A stretch of 64,000 bases of DNA, taken from the NCBI RefSeq assembly GCF_002218045.2, contig NZ_AP018685.1, positions 62,001-126,000 of the forward strand, given 5' to 3'. This document shows, piece by piece, positions 35,090-44,737 of the stretch. Source of the stretch: Vibrio rumoiensis (lineage in GTDB: Bacteria; Pseudomonadota; Gammaproteobacteria; Enterobacterales; Vibrionaceae). The notes beneath the pieces are model-generated. The model was not told the DNA's origin. It saw nothing but the letters and a program-made list of their open reading frames with translations, and ran no database searches. Both the position numbers and the translations under genes were made by a program. Position 1 is the stretch's first letter. Every line of letters starts with the position of its first letter.

Positions 35090-36202
35090 ATGACTTTTAC
35101 AGACGTATTTAAAACCCTAGATTGGGATGAAGTTTACTTATCCATTCGCAGTAAAACAGCTGCTGATGTTGAGCGAGCTTTGGCAAAAAACAAGCTGGGC
35201 CTAGAAGACTTTAAAGCACTCATTTCGCCTGTGGCCGAATCTTATGTTGAACAAATGGCGCAACGTTCTTATACGCTTACTCGGCAGCGTTTTGGCCATA
35301 ATATTCATTTTTATATTCCATTATACCTTTCAAATTTGTGCGCCAATGCGTGTACTTACTGTGGTTTTTCTATGGAAAATAAATTGAAACGTCGAACGCT
35401 AAATCAAGCTGAAGTTGAAGCTGAAGTTCAAGCGGTAAAAGCGATGAGTTTTGATAGTGTGTTATTGGTTACTGGGGAGCATGAAACCAAAGTTGGTATG
35501 AATTATTTTGCTGAGATGCTGCCTATCATAAAGCAAGAGTTTTCATATTTAGCGATGGAAGTTCAACCTTTGGACCAAGATCATTACAGTGAATTAAAAT
35601 CCCTAGGGTTAGATGCGGTGATGGTCTATCAAGAAACTTATCACCCAAGTACTTATGCTAAACACCATTTGAGAGGTAATAAGCAGGATTTCTATTACCG
35701 GCTTGAAACTCCAGATCGGGTCGCGAGAGCGGGCGTTGATAAAATTGGAATAGGAGCACTAATTGGTTTAGAAGACTGGCGAACAGATTGTTTATTTACA
35801 GCTGCGCATTTACAGTATTTAGAGAAACAATATTGGACGTCTCGGTATTCGATTTCTTTTCCAAGATTGAGACCATGTGAAGGGGCATTACAACCAAAAT
35901 CGGTGATGACTGATAAACAATTAGTACAACTTATTTGTGCTTTCCGTTTGTTTAATCATGAGGTCGAGTTGTCATTATCAACACGCGAACAACCAAGTTT
36001 TAGAGATAACGTATTGCCTTTAGGAGTGACTCATATCTCGGCGGCTTCAAAAACTCAGCCGGGTGGTTATGCGAACTCTGATGTTGAATTGGAGCAATTT
36101 GCTATTAGTGATGAGCGTTCAGTGGAAGAGGTTATTAAATCTGTTCGTCAACGCGGTTATGAACCCGTATGGACTGATTGGCATCACGCTTATTCCGGAT
36201 GA
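35090..36202 (+). CDS. thiH: 2-iminoacetate synthase ThiH
   Basis: ThiH is a radical-SAM lyase that splits tyrosine to give dehydroglycine (2-iminoacetate) for ThiG. The 370 residues contain the cluster motif CANACTYCGF (Cys84, Cys88, Cys91) and the long downstream barrel typical of ThiH/BioB-like enzymes. I chose the ATG at 35090 (MTFTDVFKTLDWDE); a GTG two codons upstream (35084) is possible and abuts the thiG stop. Using tyrosine rather than glycine (ThiO) is the form that works without oxygen. It is last in the operon. Confidence 0.95.
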   Translation: MTFTDVFKTLDWDEVYLSIRSKTAADVERALAKNKLGLEDFKALISPVAESYVEQMAQRSYTLTRQRFGHNIHFYIPLYLSNLCANACTYCGFSMENKLKRRTLNQAEVEAEVQAVKAMSFDSVLLVTGEHETKVGMNYFAEMLPIIKQEFSYLAMEVQPLDQDHYSELKSLGLDAVMVYQETYHPSTYAKHHLRGNKQDFYYRLETPDRVARAGVDKIGIGALIGLEDWRTDCLFTAAHLQYLEKQYWTSRYSISFPRLRPCEGALQPKSVMTDKQLVQLICAFRLFNHEVELSLSTREQPSFRDNVLPLGVTHISAASKTQPGGYANSDVELEQFAISDERSVEEVIKSVRQRGYEPVWTDWHHAYSG

Positions 36203-36223
36203 CTTTGTAAGCTAGTCTCAAAT

Positions 36224-36239
36224 GGTTTCACGTGAAACA
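36224..36239. promoter_or_regulatory. parS-like site after thiH
   Basis: GGTTTCACGTGAAACA matches the 16-bp parS consensus at 15 positions. It lies between the thiH stop and the operon terminator, which suits a ParB-binding site. Confidence 0.82.
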
Positions 36240-36241
36240 AT

Positions 36242-36281
36242 AAAGCCCGATTCGGTTGGTATCGAAACGGGCTTTGTTTTT
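36242..36281 (+). terminator. Terminator of the thi operon
   Basis: AAAGCCCG (36242-36249) pairs with CGGGCTTT (36268-36275), with an inner TTCG/CGAA pairing and a T-rich tail. Confidence 0.88.
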
Positions 36282-36359
36282 ATTTAGCCTCAAGTGCGGT
36301 ACTGAGTGATTTCAAGTTACTTACCACTGAAGATATTTATAATGACCAAATTCTATTGA

Positions 36360-38141
36360 TCAAATCGCTAAAGTAGCCTGCTTTAACCATTCTTTTACCT
36401 CATCATCAACGAATGGGCTGACATCATTCCATACTTTTTGATGGTACTGATTTAGCCAATCTATTTCGCCAGTAGTTAATAGATTACGCTCAATAGCTCT
36501 CACATCAATTGGACAACGCGTTAGGGATTCGAAGCCAAGAATAGATAAATCACCTTGCGTTTGTTTCTCTGTGACTAACTCAAGGTTTTCAATACGAATG
36601 CCAAACTCGTTAGCACGGTAGTAACCCGGTTCATTTGATAACACCATCCCTGCTTGTAGAGCGACGCCATTGTAAGCAGGAGAAATACGTTGTGGTCCTT
36701 CATGAACACTTAAGAAGTGACCAACACCATGGCCAGTACCATGATCATAATTATAGCCTTCTGCCCATAGATATTGACGAGCCAACACATCAAGCTGACT
36801 GCCAGTAGTTCCGACAGGAAAGCGCGCGGTTGCCAATGCAATGTGTCCTTTGAGTACCAATGTGAATTGCTGCTTCATAAATGTCGAAGGCTCACCAATT
36901 GCAACGGTGCGTGTGATATCTGTAGTACCGTCTGGGTACTGGCCACCGGAATCGACAAGATAAAGTGAGTTTAATTCCAGCTTACCAAACTCTATTTGAT
37001 CGGCGTGATTGTAATGACACATTGCCGCGTTACTTCCTGCGGCTGAAATGGTATCAAAACTTAAATCGGCTAATGACTCATCTTGTTTACGGAAATCATG
37101 CAATTGGTTAGATAGGGTATCTTCATCGTGCAAGCGACCGGCTTCAACTTCAGAATCAATCCAGCATAAGAACTTGGCCATTGCCACACCATCTCGCACA
37201 TGACAATTAATCATGCCTTGTGATTCGGTTTTGTTTTTAACTGCCTTAGGGAGTAAACATGGATCATTACTAGCAATAATATGAGCATGGTTGCTTTGTA
37301 ATACTTGGCTGAACCAGGCGTTACTGCTATTCGGGTCGACTATAACTTTTTTTCCAGCTAGTGAACTAAGCGATGCTTCAAGTTGAGAAGGTGACGAGAT
37401 GGTTACCCCTTTACCAACATGCTGTCCAAATTCAGAAGGAATGCGTTCTGGGTTAATAAATAACTCTAAGCTGGAGTCGGCATGTAAAATCGCATGGCAT
37501 AAAACCGCAGGTAAGCGCGGTACATCGAGACCACGAATATTGAGTAACCAACAAATAGAGTCTATTTGAGTCAATAATGCTGCATCGGCATTTTGCTGGC
37601 TAATGAGTTGTGCAATATTGTTACGTTTATCTTGTGAAGGCTGGCCAACGATGTCTAATGGCATTAAACGTAATGGTGATTCAACGGTTTGAGGGCGATC
37701 AGACCAAAGCATATCAATCGGGTTGCTTTCGACATCAATCATCTCAATTTGCCCATCGAGTTTATTTTGTGCTGCTTGATACCAAGTGGCGGAATGCATT
37801 TTAGGATTAATGGCTAAACGACTACCCGCTGGCATATTTTGTTGCAGCCAAGTAATCGGTGGCTCTTGAATAAAATGATGATAACTAAATAGCTCACCAG
37901 GAACTTGCTTGGTGACTTGAACGGTATAGCGGCCATCAACAAACATCGCTGCGCTATCTTGAGTAATGACCGCCGCGCCAGCAGAACCAGCAAAACCGGT
38001 TATCCAATGCAAACGTTCATTATGAGCGGGAATGTATTCTCCTAAAAACTCATCTTCATGTGGAATAATGATCGCGTCAAAATCATGTTGAACGAGCCAC
38101 TGACGAAGTTGCTGGACACGCTCTGAAATAGCTTTATGCAT
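36360..38141 (-). CDS. Aminopeptidase P family protein (M24B, Xaa-Pro aminopeptidase-like), three-domain form
   Basis: This 593-residue metallopeptidase removes an N-terminal residue next to proline. It has two creatinase-like N-terminal domains (~1-310) and a C-terminal pita-bread domain. Metal ligands are visible: Asp residues in VDSGGQYPDGTTDITRT, His in GTGHGVGHFLS, Glu in SNEPGYY and Glu in RIENLELV. It resembles the large eukaryotic-type APP1 form rather than the shorter E. coli PepP. The start is the ATG at 38141 (MHKAISERV), with AAGGA upstream at good spacing; an ATG at 38150 sits too close to that site. It is convergent with thiH and flanked by parS-like sites. Confidence 0.9.
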   Translation of the reverse strand: MHKAISERVQQLRQWLVQHDFDAIIIPHEDEFLGEYIPAHNERLHWITGFAGSAGAAVITQDSAAMFVDGRYTVQVTKQVPGELFSYHHFIQEPPITWLQQNMPAGSRLAINPKMHSATWYQAAQNKLDGQIEMIDVESNPIDMLWSDRPQTVESPLRLMPLDIVGQPSQDKRNNIAQLISQQNADAALLTQIDSICWLLNIRGLDVPRLPAVLCHAILHADSSLELFINPERIPSEFGQHVGKGVTISSPSQLEASLSSLAGKKVIVDPNSSNAWFSQVLQSNHAHIIASNDPCLLPKAVKNKTESQGMINCHVRDGVAMAKFLCWIDSEVEAGRLHDEDTLSNQLHDFRKQDESLADLSFDTISAAGSNAAMCHYNHADQIEFGKLELNSLYLVDSGGQYPDGTTDITRTVAIGEPSTFMKQQFTLVLKGHIALATARFPVGTTGSQLDVLARQYLWAEGYNYDHGTGHGVGHFLSVHEGPQRISPAYNGVALQAGMVLSNEPGYYRANEFGIRIENLELVTEKQTQGDLSILGFESLTRCPIDVRAIERNLLTTGEIDWLNQYHQKVWNDVSPFVDDEVKEWLKQATLAI

Positions 38142-38502
38142 CTGAATCATCCTTTTTGATTTAACGGTCTATGCCGAAATGCTATCAACATTGTCATTGA
38201 TGTAATGGCTTAATACTACCATTGGAGTTTGAGTGTGTAATCTAATCCCGTTGAAATGTGCCAACTAAGGTAATGTTTCACGTGAAACCTTGTGGACAGG
38301 TTTGGAATAATGAGTGAGAAAAAGAGGAAAAATAAACGGTGGTCATATCAATTTCACTGGCTGGTCTTTTAAATTGTCATTAATAACCAAAATAGCAGTC
38401 CTAAACGGTATTTTTTGTTTTGCTTAACCATCATTCAGGCGTATATTTACTTCTGCTTTTTTACATTTCCTTCTTTGAATCACTCGGAATATAAAACAAT
38501 CT
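38142..38502. other. Intergenic region holding a parS-like site
   Basis: No gene is seen. It carries the promoters of two divergent genes, which I cannot place with confidence, and the parS-like site at 38274-38289. The stretch 38340-38480 is AT-rich. Confidence 0.5.
38274..38289. promoter_or_regulatory. parS-like site upstream of the aminopeptidase gene
   Basis: TGTTTCACGTGAAACC matches the parS consensus at 15 of 16 positions. With 32558 and 36224 it makes three near-identical sites within 5.7 kb. Confidence 0.84.
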
Positions 38503-38790
38503 ATGTCACTAACTACTTATGAGATGGCTCGTATTTTAGAGCAATTGGACGAAAGCCCAGAAAAAGTTATGTTTGGTAAACTATTAACTGAGCTAGGCAA
38601 TCAAAGCCAAGAAAGAATTCGTAGCGCAGCGAAACAAGTACCACTTGAATTATTAAGAGATATTATTTATCAGTTTCAAGTTATCGCGGATTCACGCAAG
38701 GGCGAACAAGTGCAATTACTTGCTGAACAGTTGAAAGCTCAAGGTCTTTCTGTTGATGATCTTAAGCGTTATATGGAAAAGACGAAATAA
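38503..38790 (+). CDS. Small conserved-looking protein of unknown function
   Basis: I do not recognise this 95-residue protein. It is mostly alpha-helical and charged, with no signal peptide or membrane segment, and it ends LKAQGLSVDDLKRYMEKTK. That tail has a slight resemblance to basic C-terminal helices of nucleoid-type proteins, but there is no recognisable motif. The codon use looks like its neighbours, and the start has only a weak ribosome binding site. It ends 6 bases from the stop of the convergent EamA gene and lies next to a parS-like site. Confidence 0.7.
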   Translation: MSLTTYEMARILEQLDESPEKVMFGKLLTELGNQSQERIRSAAKQVPLELLRDIIYQFQVIADSRKGEQVQLLAEQLKAQGLSVDDLKRYMEKTK

Positions 38791-38796
38791 CCGCTT

Positions 38797-39723
38797 TTAT
38801 TTATTACTATCTGCGCAATTCCTATTTCGTGTTTTAAATTTTATTTGTTGTACGGCCAAGCCTAATAATATGCAAATCAACCCAACCACTGTTGATGGGT
38901 AAATGGTTTCGCCAATAATTTGAGCTAATAATATCAAGGAAATAAAAGGTGAGAGGAAAATTAAATTACTCACCTTGGCAGTATTGTGCGTCTTTTTCAG
39001 TGCGGTTAACCACAACACAAACGTTATTCCCATCTCAAATAAGCCTACATAACTGACGGCTAACCAACCTTGTAAACTGATCGAACTCCATCCCAACCCT
39101 TCGTACCAAGCGAGAAATATTGAGAATGGAAGGGAAACTAAAAACCCCAACAAGACGACTAAAATAGGATCGGTTTTATTTTTGGTATTTAAGATCCAAT
39201 AACTGGCCCACAATAAGGTTGATAATAAAGCTAATCCAACCCCTAATGGACTATCAAACGATAGCGTAAGTAAATTGCCTTTGGTCGCAATAATCAAGAC
39301 ACCTAAATACCCTAAGAGACAGGCAAGCCAATCTTGTTTGCGGATTTTTTGCCCTAAAAACAACGCTGCCATTAACGTTAAGGTAATAGCCCAACTGTAG
39401 TTCAATGGTTGTGCCTGTGAGGCTGGCAACAAATCATAAGCTTTGAATAAAATAAGGTAGTACCCAAGAGGATTCACTAACCCAAGCAAAAAGAAGTATT
39501 TTGGGTTGGCTAAAAAAACGGAACTGAGCTGATTAATAGTGCCTTTTATTTGGCATATCACCAATAACACGATCACCGAAACGACACTCGCGACTAACAA
39601 CATTTGAATAGGAGAAAACTCTCGCAGAGTGAGTTTAAAAGCGGTGGCAACTGTAGACCACAATAAAACAGCAGCAAGCCCATAAAGAAGAGCACTTCGT
39701 TCTGACTGTGCTGTATTTTCCAT
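38797..39723 (-). CDS. EamA/DMT-superfamily transporter
   Basis: The 308-residue protein has about ten hydrophobic segments in two repeated halves, the drug/metabolite transporter (EamA) layout. Recognisable repeats include LYGLAAVLLWSTVATAFKL at the N-terminus and a second copy beginning GVGLALLSTLLWASYWIL. Members export amino acids or other small metabolites; the substrate cannot be told here. It has no operon partner and is divergent from rmuC. Confidence 0.85.
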   Translation of the reverse strand: MENTAQSERSALLYGLAAVLLWSTVATAFKLTLREFSPIQMLLVASVVSVIVLLVICQIKGTINQLSSVFLANPKYFFLLGLVNPLGYYLILFKAYDLLPASQAQPLNYSWAITLTLMAALFLGQKIRKQDWLACLLGYLGVLIIATKGNLLTLSFDSPLGVGLALLSTLLWASYWILNTKNKTDPILVVLLGFLVSLPFSIFLAWYEGLGWSSISLQGWLAVSYVGLFEMGITFVLWLTALKKTHNTAKVSNLIFLSPFISLILLAQIIGETIYPSTVVGLICILLGLAVQQIKFKTRNRNCADSNK

Positions 39724-39819
39724 ATTCGCCTCTGTATAACTAAATTAAGATATAAACTGGACATTTATCCAGTATTTAATATGATCTGATTAAATAAATG
39801 TCAGAAAGTAAGGGTACTT

Positions 39820-41334
39820 ATGCAATGGGTTTTCAATCATAGCGATTTCATTTTGCTTTGCCTAATTGTGATTTCGATGCTGTCGGTTGGTGCACAACTT
39901 TGGATAAAAAACCGCCACAACCATCAACTTGAGATGTTAAAGCAACAGCATCAGTCTGAATTATCAAGCCATCTTCAAGCGCTACAATCTGCCCAACATC
40001 AAACTAAGCAGCTACAAGCGGAATTAGATCAATTAGATATCGAACGTGATAAATCGGAATTTGAAGCGAGAAAGAATTTTGGTCAGTTGATGGCAGCCAA
40101 TGAGAGGTTGAAGCAACTGGAACAATTACAAAGCGAATTGCATCAAGTTAAGTACCAATATGAACAGTTAAATACTGAAAACTATGAGCTTAAGGCGCAA
40201 CTGAGGGAACAGACTGTTAAGCATGAAGAAGAAAACCGATCGGCACAAGAGAAGTTAGCCTTACTTGAAAAAGCAGAACAGAGACTAAAAGTTGAATTTG
40301 AAAGTCTAGCGAATCAATTGTTTGACAATAAAGTGAAAAGTGTTGATCAGCAAAATAAACAAAGCTTGGAAAGTTTACTGAACCCGCTGAAAGAACAATT
40401 ACATGGTTTTAAAAAACAGGTGACGGATAGTTATCATGCCGAAGCCAAAGAACGTCATACCTTGGTTCATGAAATTAAACAGTTACAAAAACTCAATGAG
40501 CAAATGGCGCAAGATGCGGTGAATTTAACTCAAGCGCTTAAAGGTGATAATAAGCAGCAAGGCAACTGGGGTGAAGTGGTATTAGCGAAAGTGCTACAAG
40601 ATTCCGGCTTACGTGAAGGGCATGAATATCAAACCCAAGTGAGCTTAACGCATGCTAGCGGTAAACGTTATCAACCGGATGTGATTGTTAACTTACCTGA
40701 AGATAAGCAAGTGATTATTGATTCTAAAATGACGTTGGTGGCGTTTGAGCGTTACTTTAATGCTGAGAATGATAACCAAAAAGCCAAAGCATTAAATGAA
40801 CATCTTATTTCAGTGAGAAGCCATATCAAACTACTCAGTCAAAAAGATTACCATCAACTAAAAGGGATCACATCGTTAGATTATGTCTTAATGTTTATTC
40901 CTATTGAGCCTGCCTTTCAATTAGCGATAGAGCGCGATCCGAGTTTAATTCGAGATGCGATGGAGCAGAATATTATTGTTGTCAGTCCGACAACCTTGTT
41001 AGTGGCATTACGTACCATTAACAACCTGTGGCGTAATGAAAGGCAGAATCAAAATGCCCAATTGATTGCGGAACGAGCAAGTAAGTTATATGACAAAATG
41101 CGTTTATTTGTCGATGACATGGAAGCCGTTGGGCAAGCATTAAATCGTGCACAAAATAGCTATCAAGGAGCGATGAATAAATTGTCGACCGGCAAAGGAA
41201 ACCTAATTCGCCAAGCGGAAAGTTTTAAAACATTGGGGGTTGAAGTGAAAAAAGGCATTAGCCAGGAAATCACTGAAATTGCACAAAATGACTCCGACAA
41301 GCACAGACAAGCGGTTGAGGATAAAGTAAACTAA
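39820..41334 (+). CDS. rmuC: DNA recombination protein RmuC
   Basis: RmuC limits recombination at inverted repeats and contains a nuclease-like fold. The 504-residue protein has an N-terminal membrane anchor (~10-28), a long coiled coil (~35-230), and the RmuC domain (~240-450) with QQGNWGEVVLAKVLQDSGLREG, YQPDVIVNLPEDKQVIIDSKM and MFIPIEPAF. It lies just upstream of ubiE, as in E. coli. It is 41 bases before ubiE and may be cotranscribed. Confidence 0.94.
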   Translation: MQWVFNHSDFILLCLIVISMLSVGAQLWIKNRHNHQLEMLKQQHQSELSSHLQALQSAQHQTKQLQAELDQLDIERDKSEFEARKNFGQLMAANERLKQLEQLQSELHQVKYQYEQLNTENYELKAQLREQTVKHEEENRSAQEKLALLEKAEQRLKVEFESLANQLFDNKVKSVDQQNKQSLESLLNPLKEQLHGFKKQVTDSYHAEAKERHTLVHEIKQLQKLNEQMAQDAVNLTQALKGDNKQQGNWGEVVLAKVLQDSGLREGHEYQTQVSLTHASGKRYQPDVIVNLPEDKQVIIDSKMTLVAFERYFNAENDNQKAKALNEHLISVRSHIKLLSQKDYHQLKGITSLDYVLMFIPIEPAFQLAIERDPSLIRDAMEQNIIVVSPTTLLVALRTINNLWRNERQNQNAQLIAERASKLYDKMRLFVDDMEAVGQALNRAQNSYQGAMNKLSTGKGNLIRQAESFKTLGVEVKKGISQEITEIAQNDSDKHRQAVEDKVN

Positions 41335-41384
41335 CCGCAATTAAATGAGCTTACATCTGCGTTTAAGTTGGAGTAATGGAAAAC

Positions 41385-42167
41385 ATGACGGATAAGCAAA
41401 TACAAGCCGACAACTCAAAGTCACAAGAAGAAACAACCCATTTTGGTTTTTCTACGGTCGCGAAAGAACAAAAAGTCGAAAAAGTCGCCGAAGTGTTTCA
41501 TTCCGTTGCCGCAAAATACGACATTATGAATGATTTGATGTCTGGTGGTATTCATCGCCTTTGGAAACGATTTACCATTGATTGCAGTGGAGTGCGCCCT
41601 GGTCATAAGGTGCTCGACCTTGCTGGTGGTACCGGTGACTTAACCGCCAAGTTTTCTCGTATAGTGGGTGACAATGGTCAAGTTGTGCTGGCCGATATTA
41701 ATAACTCAATGCTGAATGTAGGACGCGATAAATTACGTGATATCGGTATTGTTGGTAATGTCCATTACGTTCAAGCTAACGCAGAAGAATTACCATTTCC
41801 AGACGATCATTTTGACTGTATTACCATTAGTTTTGGCTTACGTAATGTAACCGATAAAGACAAAGCATTACGCTCGATGTTTCGTGTATTAAAGCCGGGT
41901 GGGCGTTTATTGGTATTAGAATTCTCTAAACCTAAAGTTGAGGCACTATCGAAAGTGTATGACTTATATTCCTTCCATTTACTGCCGAAGATCGGTGAGC
42001 TGGTGGCGAATGATGCGGATAGTTATCGCTATCTCGCTGAATCAATTCGCATGCACCCGGATCAAGATACATTAAAAGGTATGATGGAAGAGGCGGGTTT
42101 TGAGCAAACTAAATACTTTAATCTGACGGGGGGTATCGTTGCCTTACACCGTGGATATAAGTTTTAA
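41385..42167 (+). CDS. ubiE: Ubiquinone/menaquinone C-methyltransferase UbiE
   Basis: UbiE adds the ring C-methyl group in both ubiquinone and menaquinone synthesis. The 260 residues contain THFGF, the SAM motif VLDLAGGTGDLT, and the family signatures SGGIHRLWKRFTIDCSGVRPG and ISFGLRNVTDKDKALRSM, ending VALHRGYKF like E. coli. I favour the ATG at 41385 (MTDKQIQ), since the one at 41376 sits only two bases after the GGAG site. First of ubiE-ubiJ-ubiB. Confidence 0.96.
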   Translation: MTDKQIQADNSKSQEETTHFGFSTVAKEQKVEKVAEVFHSVAAKYDIMNDLMSGGIHRLWKRFTIDCSGVRPGHKVLDLAGGTGDLTAKFSRIVGDNGQVVLADINNSMLNVGRDKLRDIGIVGNVHYVQANAEELPFPDDHFDCITISFGLRNVTDKDKALRSMFRVLKPGGRLLVLEFSKPKVEALSKVYDLYSFHLLPKIGELVANDADSYRYLAESIRMHPDQDTLKGMMEEAGFEQTKYFNLTGGIVALHRGYKF

Positions 42168-42176
42168 GGAATAAAT

Positions 42177-42782
42177 ATGCCATTTGAACCATTGGTGACC
42201 GGGATTATTGAAACGACACTAAACCGTTTAATTATTGATGCACCTGAGCATCAGCATCAGGTTGCTCGTTTAAAAGGTAAAGTGATCAAAGTCCATTTAC
42301 AGGAATTAGATCGCCAACTTATTTTTGTATTTAGCCACCAGGTGGATGTGCTGAGTTCCTATGAAGCAGAGCCGGATTGTTATTTGAGCCTGAAATTATC
42401 GGTATTACCTCAACTGAAAGACCAGTCCAATATCACTCGCTTAATCAAGCAAGATAAACTGGTGCTTGAAGGTGATATCCAACTCGCTCAAAAATTTTCA
42501 CAACTGATGACCGACATTAAGCCGGACCCGGAAGAATGGTTATCCCGTGTGACTGGTGATGTTGTTGCCCATACCGTAGTACAAAGTGCTAAAAACCAAG
42601 CGGAATGGTTCAAGCAAGGGCTGCAGAATCAACAGAGAAAGTTGGGTACCGTTCTTACACAAGAATGGCAAGTTGCTCCTAATGCGTTGGAAGTCGCTTA
42701 TTTTTGTGATCAAATTGATGAGTTGGCAAGTTCATTGTCGAGAATGGAACAACGTCTGGATAGGTTGGTGGCGAAACTATGA
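42177..42782 (+). CDS. ubiJ: Ubiquinone biosynthesis accessory factor UbiJ
   Basis: UbiJ is a lipid-binding SCP2-domain protein that helps hold ubiquinone intermediates in the cytosolic Ubi complex. The 201-residue protein has the SCP2 region (~15-115) and a C-terminal helical part ending RMEQRLDRLVAKL. Its stop overlaps the start of ubiB by four bases (ATGA), which indicates translational coupling. Identification rests mainly on length, SCP2-like pattern and its fixed position between ubiE and ubiB. Confidence 0.9.
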   Translation: MPFEPLVTGIIETTLNRLIIDAPEHQHQVARLKGKVIKVHLQELDRQLIFVFSHQVDVLSSYEAEPDCYLSLKLSVLPQLKDQSNITRLIKQDKLVLEGDIQLAQKFSQLMTDIKPDPEEWLSRVTGDVVAHTVVQSAKNQAEWFKQGLQNQQRKLGTVLTQEWQVAPNALEVAYFCDQIDELASSLSRMEQRLDRLVAKL

Positions 42783-44422
42783 CGCTGGGCGAAGTAAAAC
42801 GTTTATATCGAATCATAAAAATCCAGTTAGAGTACGGGTTAGATGAGCTTTTACCTGAGCATCAACTCGTTAAAATGCCTCGCCGTCTGGTTAAGCTTTT
42901 ATTCTGGATTCGCAAGAAACATCAAGATAAAGAAGTCGGTCAGCGGCTGCGTTTAGCGCTGCAAGAGTTAGGTCCAGTATGGATTAAGTTTGGACAAATG
43001 ATGTCGACTCGCCGTGATTTGTTTCCTGATTACATTGCCAACCCCTTAGCTTTACTGCAAGATAAAGTCAGTCCATTTGATGGAAAATTGGCGAAACAGC
43101 AGATTGAAGCATCACTAGGTGGCCCATTAGAGCAATGGTTTGATGATTTTGATATTACGCCGCTTGCCTCTGCATCGATAGCTCAAGTCCATACTGCTAA
43201 AGTAAAAGAGACAGGGCAAGAAGTCGTTCTTAAAGTGATCCGTCCGGATATTCGACCTATTATCGAAGCGGATTTAAAGTTGATGTATCGTATGGCAAGG
43301 ATCGTCGCTCGATTTATGCCTGATGCCCGCCGTTTAAAACCAGTTGAAGTCGTCGAAGAATACGAAAGAACGTTACTTAGTGAGTTAGATTTACGTATGG
43401 AAGCGGCGAATGCGTTGCAGCTGAGACGTAATTTTATTGGTAGCAAAGATCTATATGTTCCTGATGTCTTAATGGATTTTAGCTCTGAGCATTTAATGGT
43501 GTCGGAGCGCATTTATGGTATTCAAGTTTCTGATCTTGAAGGATTAGAAAAAAATGGTACCAATATGAAACGCTTGGCTGAAAAAGGCGTGACGGTCTTT
43601 TTTACTCAAGTATTTCGCGATAGTTTTTTTCATGCTGATATGCACCCTGGTAATGTGTTTGTTGCGTGGGACACACCAGACGATCCACTGTGGATTGGCT
43701 TAGATTGCGGTATCGTCGGAACCCTGAATAACGAAGATAAGCGCTATTTAGCTGAAAACTTTTTGGCTTTTTTTAATCGTGATTATCGACGAGTCGCAGA
43801 ATTACATGTCGATTCAGGTTGGGTGCCTGCGGATACGAATCTTACCGACTTTGAAGCGGCAATCCGCACGGTGTGTGAGCCTATTTTTGCCAAACCATTG
43901 TGTGAAATATCCTTTGGTCATGTACTGCTAAACTTATTTAATACCGCGCGCCGTTTTAATATGGAAGTACAGCCGCAGTTAGTACTATTACAAAAGACAT
44001 TATTGTATATCGAAGGATTGGGCCGGCAGTTATATCCACAGCTTGATTTGTGGGAAACGGCGAAGCCATTTTTAGAAAATTGGATGATGGAGCAAGTCGG
44101 TCCGAAAGCGGTATTGAATGCCGTAAAAGATAAAGCGCCATTGTGGGCAGAGAAACTGCCAGAGCTTCCTGAGCTACTCTACGAAACTTTAAAACGTGGG
44201 CGTGACTTAGATCAAAATGTAGCACGTTACTTTGCCCTATATTCGGCGGGTAAACGCAAACAGACGACAGGTAAGTTTTTATTTGGTATTGGAGCAACAT
44301 TAGTCGTATGCTCTGCCATATTACAGTTAAGTGCGGCGGATTGGCACAATCAATTATCTGGTGGGTTTGTTATTGTTGGGGCTTTATTCTGGCTCGCGAG
44401 TTGGCGAACGTACCGTAATTAA
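42779..44422 (+). CDS. ubiB: Ubiquinone biosynthesis kinase-like protein UbiB
   Basis: UbiB belongs to the ABC1/ADCK atypical kinase-like family and is needed for ubiquinone synthesis, probably helping extract lipid intermediates from the membrane. The 547 residues carry the family's KxGQ motif (WIKFGQMMSTRRDLFPD), the Ala-rich loop LASASIAQVHTA, HADMHPGN and the metal-binding GLDCGIVG. Two hydrophobic segments close the C-terminus (~500-540). Confidence 0.96.
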   Translation: MTLGEVKRLYRIIKIQLEYGLDELLPEHQLVKMPRRLVKLLFWIRKKHQDKEVGQRLRLALQELGPVWIKFGQMMSTRRDLFPDYIANPLALLQDKVSPFDGKLAKQQIEASLGGPLEQWFDDFDITPLASASIAQVHTAKVKETGQEVVLKVIRPDIRPIIEADLKLMYRMARIVARFMPDARRLKPVEVVEEYERTLLSELDLRMEAANALQLRRNFIGSKDLYVPDVLMDFSSEHLMVSERIYGIQVSDLEGLEKNGTNMKRLAEKGVTVFFTQVFRDSFFHADMHPGNVFVAWDTPDDPLWIGLDCGIVGTLNNEDKRYLAENFLAFFNRDYRRVAELHVDSGWVPADTNLTDFEAAIRTVCEPIFAKPLCEISFGHVLLNLFNTARRFNMEVQPQLVLLQKTLLYIEGLGRQLYPQLDLWETAKPFLENWMMEQVGPKAVLNAVKDKAPLWAEKLPELPELLYETLKRGRDLDQNVARYFALYSAGKRKQTTGKFLFGIGATLVVCSAILQLSAADWHNQLSGGFVIVGALFWLASWRTYRN

Positions 44423-44479
44423 ATCGTAAACTTTGCACATTATGATGTGTTTCTTTTTATTTGACCCGAGGTAAAACAA

Positions 44480-44734
44480 ATGGGCGGAATCAGTATTTGG
44501 CAACTTTTGATTATTGCAGTTATCGTTGTGCTGTTATTTGGAACTAAAAAACTACGCGGTATTGGTGGTGACTTAGGCTCTGCAGTGAAAGGCTTTAAAA
44601 AGGCAATGAGCGAAGAAGAGGCATCGAAGAAAACTGAATCAAAAGATGCGGATTTTGAAGCGAAGTCTCTTGATCAAAATAAAGTGGATTCAAGCGTAGA
44701 AACCGACGCTAAAAAAGAAAAAGAGCAGGGCTAA
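44480..44734 (+). CDS. tatA: Sec-independent translocase subunit TatA
   Basis: TatA forms the pore-like assembly that moves folded proteins, often with cofactors, across the inner membrane. The 84-residue protein has one N-terminal membrane helix (WQLLIIAVIVVLLFG), the FGTKKLRGIGGDLG hinge and amphipathic helix, and an acidic soluble tail. It is first of tatABC, 57 bases after ubiB, as in E. coli. Confidence 0.96.
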   Translation: MGGISIWQLLIIAVIVVLLFGTKKLRGIGGDLGSAVKGFKKAMSEEEASKKTESKDADFEAKSLDQNKVDSSVETDAKKEKEQG

Positions 44735-44737
44735 TCG

